Assembly (NCBI RefSeq): GCF_014174395.1
Contig: NZ_JABEQD010000011.1
Location: 1 to 64,000 of the forward strand
Source: Gluconacetobacter aggeris
GTDB lineage: Bacteria; Pseudomonadota; Alphaproteobacteria; Acetobacterales; Acetobacteraceae
Direction: 5' to 3'
DNA: 64,000 nucleotides
Made by a program: the position numbers and the translations under genes. A model generated the notes under the pieces. It was not told the DNA's origin. It saw only the letters and a program-made list of their open reading frames with translations, and did no database searches. Position 1 is the stretch's first letter, and the number at the start of each line of letters is the position of its first letter. Of the stretch, positions 60,887 to 64,000 are shown in pieces.

Positions 60887-63800
60887 ATGGTGAGCGGCAT
60901 TCTTTCGGGTGCTCGCGCGCGGATGGATGCGATCGGCCGGGCCTGTCAACCTGTCATAGAAGGACGATATAGCCACGCCATTCTTGGTAGCTTCGTGGTG
61001 CTGGGCGGGGCTTGTCTGGCAATGGCCAGCATGGCACTGCTGTCCGACGACGCGCAATTGATTGTCGCGGTGGCGGGCATTGCGTTGTTCTTCTTGGTCA
61101 GTCGTTTTCCGGGCCGCGAGGCGACGCTGTTTTTGCAGGTCATGTCGCTCGTCGTCTCCGCGCGCTATCTAACATGGAGACTGACGGAAACGCTCGCATT
61201 CAGTTCTCTGTTCCAGATGATTCTGGTTCTGACTCTGTGCGGCGCGGAACTTTACGCTCTGATGATGCTGCTGCTCAGTTATTTCCAGACGATACGGCCG
61301 CTCAACCGCAAGCCGGTACCGATGCCTGCCGATTTGGCATGCTGGCCCATAGTCGATGTCTATGTTCCGACATATAATGAGGATCTGGATATCGTCCGTG
61401 CTACCGTGCTGGCCTGTATAGGAATGGATTGGCCGGCGGGAAAATTGAACGTGTACATCCTGGATGATGGACATCGTGACAATTTTCTTGAATTCGCGCG
61501 CGAGGTCGGGGTCGGCTATATTTCCCGACCTAATAATATACATGCCAAGGCCGGCAACCTGAATTATGCGATGACGCAAACAAGTGGTGAATATATTGCC
61601 ATCTTCGATTGCGACCATATACCTGTGCGGGCGTTTCTGCAGGCGACGATAGGATGGTTTATAGTCGATCCGACCCTGGCCATGATGCAGACGCCGCATC
61701 ATTTCTATTCTCCGGATCCTTTCCAGCGGAATCTCGCCAACGGACAGAACGTGCCGCCTGAAGGCAATATGTTTTACGGCTTGCTGCAAAATGGAAATGA
61801 TTTTTGGAACGCGACCTTTTTTTGTGGATCTTGTGCCGTGCTGCGGCGCACCGCATTGGAGCAGATTGGCGGGATCGCGACTGAAACGGTAACCGAGGAT
61901 TGCCATACGGCGCTGAAACTACAGCGCCGGGGATGGTCCACGGCATTTCTGGCCATGCCACTTGCCGCGGGTCTGGCAACCGAACGGCTCATTCTGCATA
62001 TCGGCCAGCGCATGCGGTGGGCGCGTGGAATGTTGCAGATTCTGCGGCTGGATAATCCGCTGTTCGGACCCGGTCTGAAGGTTGCTCAGCGGCTATGTTA
62101 TTTTTCTGCCATGGCGGGATTTCTGTTCGCTATTCCGCGTCTGATCTTTCTGGTCTCCCCACTCGCCTATTTGCTGTTCAACCAGACCCTGATCGCGGCA
62201 TCACCCGAGGCGCTGCTGGCCTATGCCTTTCCGCATTTTTTTCATTCGATCGGGACGTCGGCGCGCGTGCAAAAGAACTGGCGCTATTCGTTCTGGAACG
62301 AGATTTACGAAACGGTGCTTGCGCTCTTTCTTGTGCGAGTGACCATTATTACCTTGCTGTTTCCCAAGCACGGTAAGTTCAATGTGACCGAGAAGGGTGG
62401 AACGCTCCAGAGTGCATATACGGATTGGCGGGCTCTTTACCCGAATATTCTCCTTTGCGCGGCCTTGGTAGCAGGTCTGGCATGGGGACTGCTGCGCTTG
62501 GTCCTGATGCATAATGACATCATAACATTCAATGCATTGTGGATGAACGAACTGTGGATTTCAGTCAGCACGATAACCGTGCTTGCTGCTATCACCGTGG
62601 GGCATGAGACGCGCCAGTTACGCCGCAACGCGCGCATTCATGCCGTACTCCCCGTGACGATAGGCCGTGATGACGGGCGGCTTGTCAGAGGGATGACGGT
62701 TGATCTCTCGCGCGGAGGATGCCGAGTGTATCTGGATCCTGCGGATGTGAAGTCGTTTAGAACTGGTGCAGAAATAAAAGTGCACGTCGAATTACATGAG
62801 GGGCCTATTCCTGCCCGGGTTGCGACAGTGCACGACGGAGTGATGAGCTTGGAATGGCAACCCGCTACGCTTCGTGATGAAGCACGGAGCATCCGCTTCG
62901 CCTTCGGACGTGCCGATGCATGGGTTAACTGGTCCGACTATCCCCCCGACCGTCCGCTCCGCAGTCTGTGGCTTGCGGTCAGTTCCATTCGCAACCTGAG
63001 GGTTCGACGTGACAAGCCGGCGAGCGCCCAGCGCCATAGGGAGGCGATCGCGGCGCGGCTGCGCGCCAGCCAAGCCGTGGGCAGAAATGAGCGGCGCGCC
63101 GTAAGCCTGAGACCGCGTAAGACTAACATTACGATGATCGGCTTGCTCGCCCTGGGTTTAAGCATCAGCGGGGCTCAGGCTCAGACTTCTCCTCCGTCTT
63201 CGGACGTGCCTGCGACGGGAGGTGGGGACGACACGCTGCCCTTGCCGAATGCGGGAGAGCATGCCGCAAATCCTTCGGTTGGTGGGGCTCCGCTGATCAT
63301 GGGTATCCCCAGACCGACAGCCACAGCATCCACTGCCGTCGGAAATGTAGAACTTCCCGGCACGTCTACGCGGACATGGACCTTGCAGGAACTGGGCGCT
63401 CCCGCATCCCTGCGCATGACGCCTTTTGCCTCGATCCAGGGCCTCGATTTCGACCTGCCGCACAGCCAGCTTGTGACCGACGCTCATGTCACGTTCAGCG
63501 GTGCTTTGTCGCCTTCCTTGCTGCCGCAGAGCAGCAGTATTACGATCCGACTAAATGATCAGTATGTTGGAACGATTCCTGTCAATCGCGATCATCCGGA
63601 ATTCGGGCCGCTGACTTTTGCGGTTAATCCGGCCTTTTTCATGGGCAAGAATACGCTCAACTTTACCTTTGCAGGCCAGTATTCGGAAACGTGCGGTAAC
63701 GAAATCAGCCCTGCTCTATGGGGTGAGATTTCGGGGCAGTCTACCATCAGCATTACGACAGCTCCTTTGCCCGCGCGGCGCATCCTGTCCGCTCTGCCTG

Positions 63801-64000
63801 CGCCGTTTCTCGATACGGCGATGAACGAGCGCGCCGTTGTTCCTATCATCATGCCCGCAAAGCTCGATACGTCGTCGCAGCAGGACATTGCGGTGTTGAA
63901 AGCGGCATCCGTGGTTTCGTCCTGGTTCGGCAGGATCGTGGACTTCCATCATGTCACCTTTCCGGTTTCGGAGGAGGTTCCGCTGGGGGGAAATGCGGTG
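60887..64000 (+). CDS. bcsAB: cellulose synthase, fused BcsA-BcsB (3' end outside the window)
   Basis: Open for 1038 codons to the window edge with no stop. BcsA part: membrane helices, then a GT2 domain with DD at about 193-194 (VYILDDGHRD), DCD at 241-243, FFCGS about 311-315, TED at 336-338 and QRMRW at 374-378. More helices follow, then a PilZ domain for c-di-GMP with RQLRR at about 576-580 and DLSRGG at about 606-611. After about residue 700 a basic linker leads to a hydrophobic segment (ITMIGLLALGLSISGAQAQ), then BcsB-type periplasmic sequence (LDFDLPHSQLVTDAHVTFSG, TFAGQYSETCGNEI). This BcsA-BcsB fusion is the acetic acid bacterial form and makes and guides beta-1,4-glucan across the inner membrane. 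Confidence 0.95.
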   Translation, partial: MVSGILSGARARMDAIGRACQPVIEGRYSHAILGSFVVLGGACLAMASMALLSDDAQLIVAVAGIALFFLVSRFPGREATLFLQVMSLVVSARYLTWRLTETLAFSSLFQMILVLTLCGAELYALMMLLLSYFQTIRPLNRKPVPMPADLACWPIVDVYVPTYNEDLDIVRATVLACIGMDWPAGKLNVYILDDGHRDNFLEFAREVGVGYISRPNNIHAKAGNLNYAMTQTSGEYIAIFDCDHIPVRAFLQATIGWFIVDPTLAMMQTPHHFYSPDPFQRNLANGQNVPPEGNMFYGLLQNGNDFWNATFFCGSCAVLRRTALEQIGGIATETVTEDCHTALKLQRRGWSTAFLAMPLAAGLATERLILHIGQRMRWARGMLQILRLDNPLFGPGLKVAQRLCYFSAMAGFLFAIPRLIFLVSPLAYLLFNQTLIAASPEALLAYAFPHFFHSIGTSARVQKNWRYSFWNEIYETVLALFLVRVTIITLLFPKHGKFNVTEKGGTLQSAYTDWRALYPNILLCAALVAGLAWGLLRLVLMHNDIITFNALWMNELWISVSTITVLAAITVGHETRQLRRNARIHAVLPVTIGRDDGRLVRGMTVDLSRGGCRVYLDPADVKSFRTGAEIKVHVELHEGPIPARVATVHDGVMSLEWQPATLRDEARSIRFAFGRADAWVNWSDYPPDRPLRSLWLAVSSIRNLRVRRDKPASAQRHREAIAARLRASQAVGRNERRAVSLRPRKTNITMIGLLALGLSISGAQAQTSPPSSDVPATGGGDDTLPLPNAGEHAANPSVGGAPLIMGIPRPTATASTAVGNVELPGTSTRTWTLQELGAPASLRMTPFASIQGLDFDLPHSQLVTDAHVTFSGALSPSLLPQSSSITIRLNDQYVGTIPVNRDHPEFGPLTFAVNPAFFMGKNTLNFTFAGQYSETCGNEISPALWGEISGQSTISITTAPLPARRILSALPAPFLDTAMNERAVVPIIMPAKLDTSSQQDIAVLKAASVVSSWFGRIVDFHHVTFPVSEEVPLGGNAV

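Overview
The window is chromosomal DNA from an alphaproteobacterium, most likely an acetic acid bacterium (Acetobacteraceae, Gluconacetobacter/Komagataeibacter-like). The basis is high GC over most of its length, the cluster ispDF-dusB-ntrBC-ntrYX-hfq-hflX, a type 2 argC, hisZ beside purA, and a fused cellulose synthase gene (bcsA and bcsB in one frame) behind a GH8 endoglucanase. The genus is inferred from gene content, not from a database search.

Layout. 1-6.9 kb: the tail of a class V aminotransferase, a DsbA-like periplasmic thiol protein, a divergent gamma-glutamyltransferase lipoprotein, recA, a small lipoprotein, coaA and anmK. 6.9-11.9 kb: an iron locus with two related Sel1-repeat proteins flanking a PiuC/YbiX-type dioxygenase and a TonB-dependent receptor. 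11.9-15.0 kb: glnK-amtB and an outer-membrane protein, read leftward. 15.3-24.7 kb: an MFS transporter, a glycosyltransferase, an ABC exporter, a GntR regulator, minCDE, a GST and a flavoprotein. 24.7-30.1 kb: a small lipoprotein, a Cu/Zn superoxide dismutase, and a second TonB receptor divergent from a DUF3649-PepSY-DUF3325 operon. 30.2-36.1 kb: a tightly coupled run rarA-rluC-asmA-atp12. 36.3-46.8 kb: ispDF, then dusB-ntrB-ntrC-ntrY-ntrX-hfq-hflX (isoprenoid precursors, nitrogen control, RNA chaperone). 46.8-56.5 kb: an inositol-phosphatase-family gene, mazG, argC, tRNA-Leu, serC, hisZ, purA, rpoH, rluD, a small membrane protein and tRNA-Glu. 56.6-64.0 kb: after tRNA-Glu the base composition falls sharply and a cellulose locus begins: acyltransferase, GH8 endoglucanase, a short CcpAx/BcsP-like protein, a BcsQ-like ATPase and the bcsAB fusion, which runs off the window.

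The strongest unexplained signal is a family of short dispersed elements with inverted ends (8504-8661, 36142-36299, 48629-48782, 47654-47733, and a remnant near 59018-59061). Copies differ at paired positions in a way that keeps an internal hairpin intact, and most begin within a few bases of a stop codon. They look like non-autonomous mobile repeats that may also act at mRNA 3' ends. A second theme is the mixed cellulose operon next to a tRNA gene, which suggests horizontal acquisition. No rRNA genes, CRISPR arrays or transposase genes were seen.
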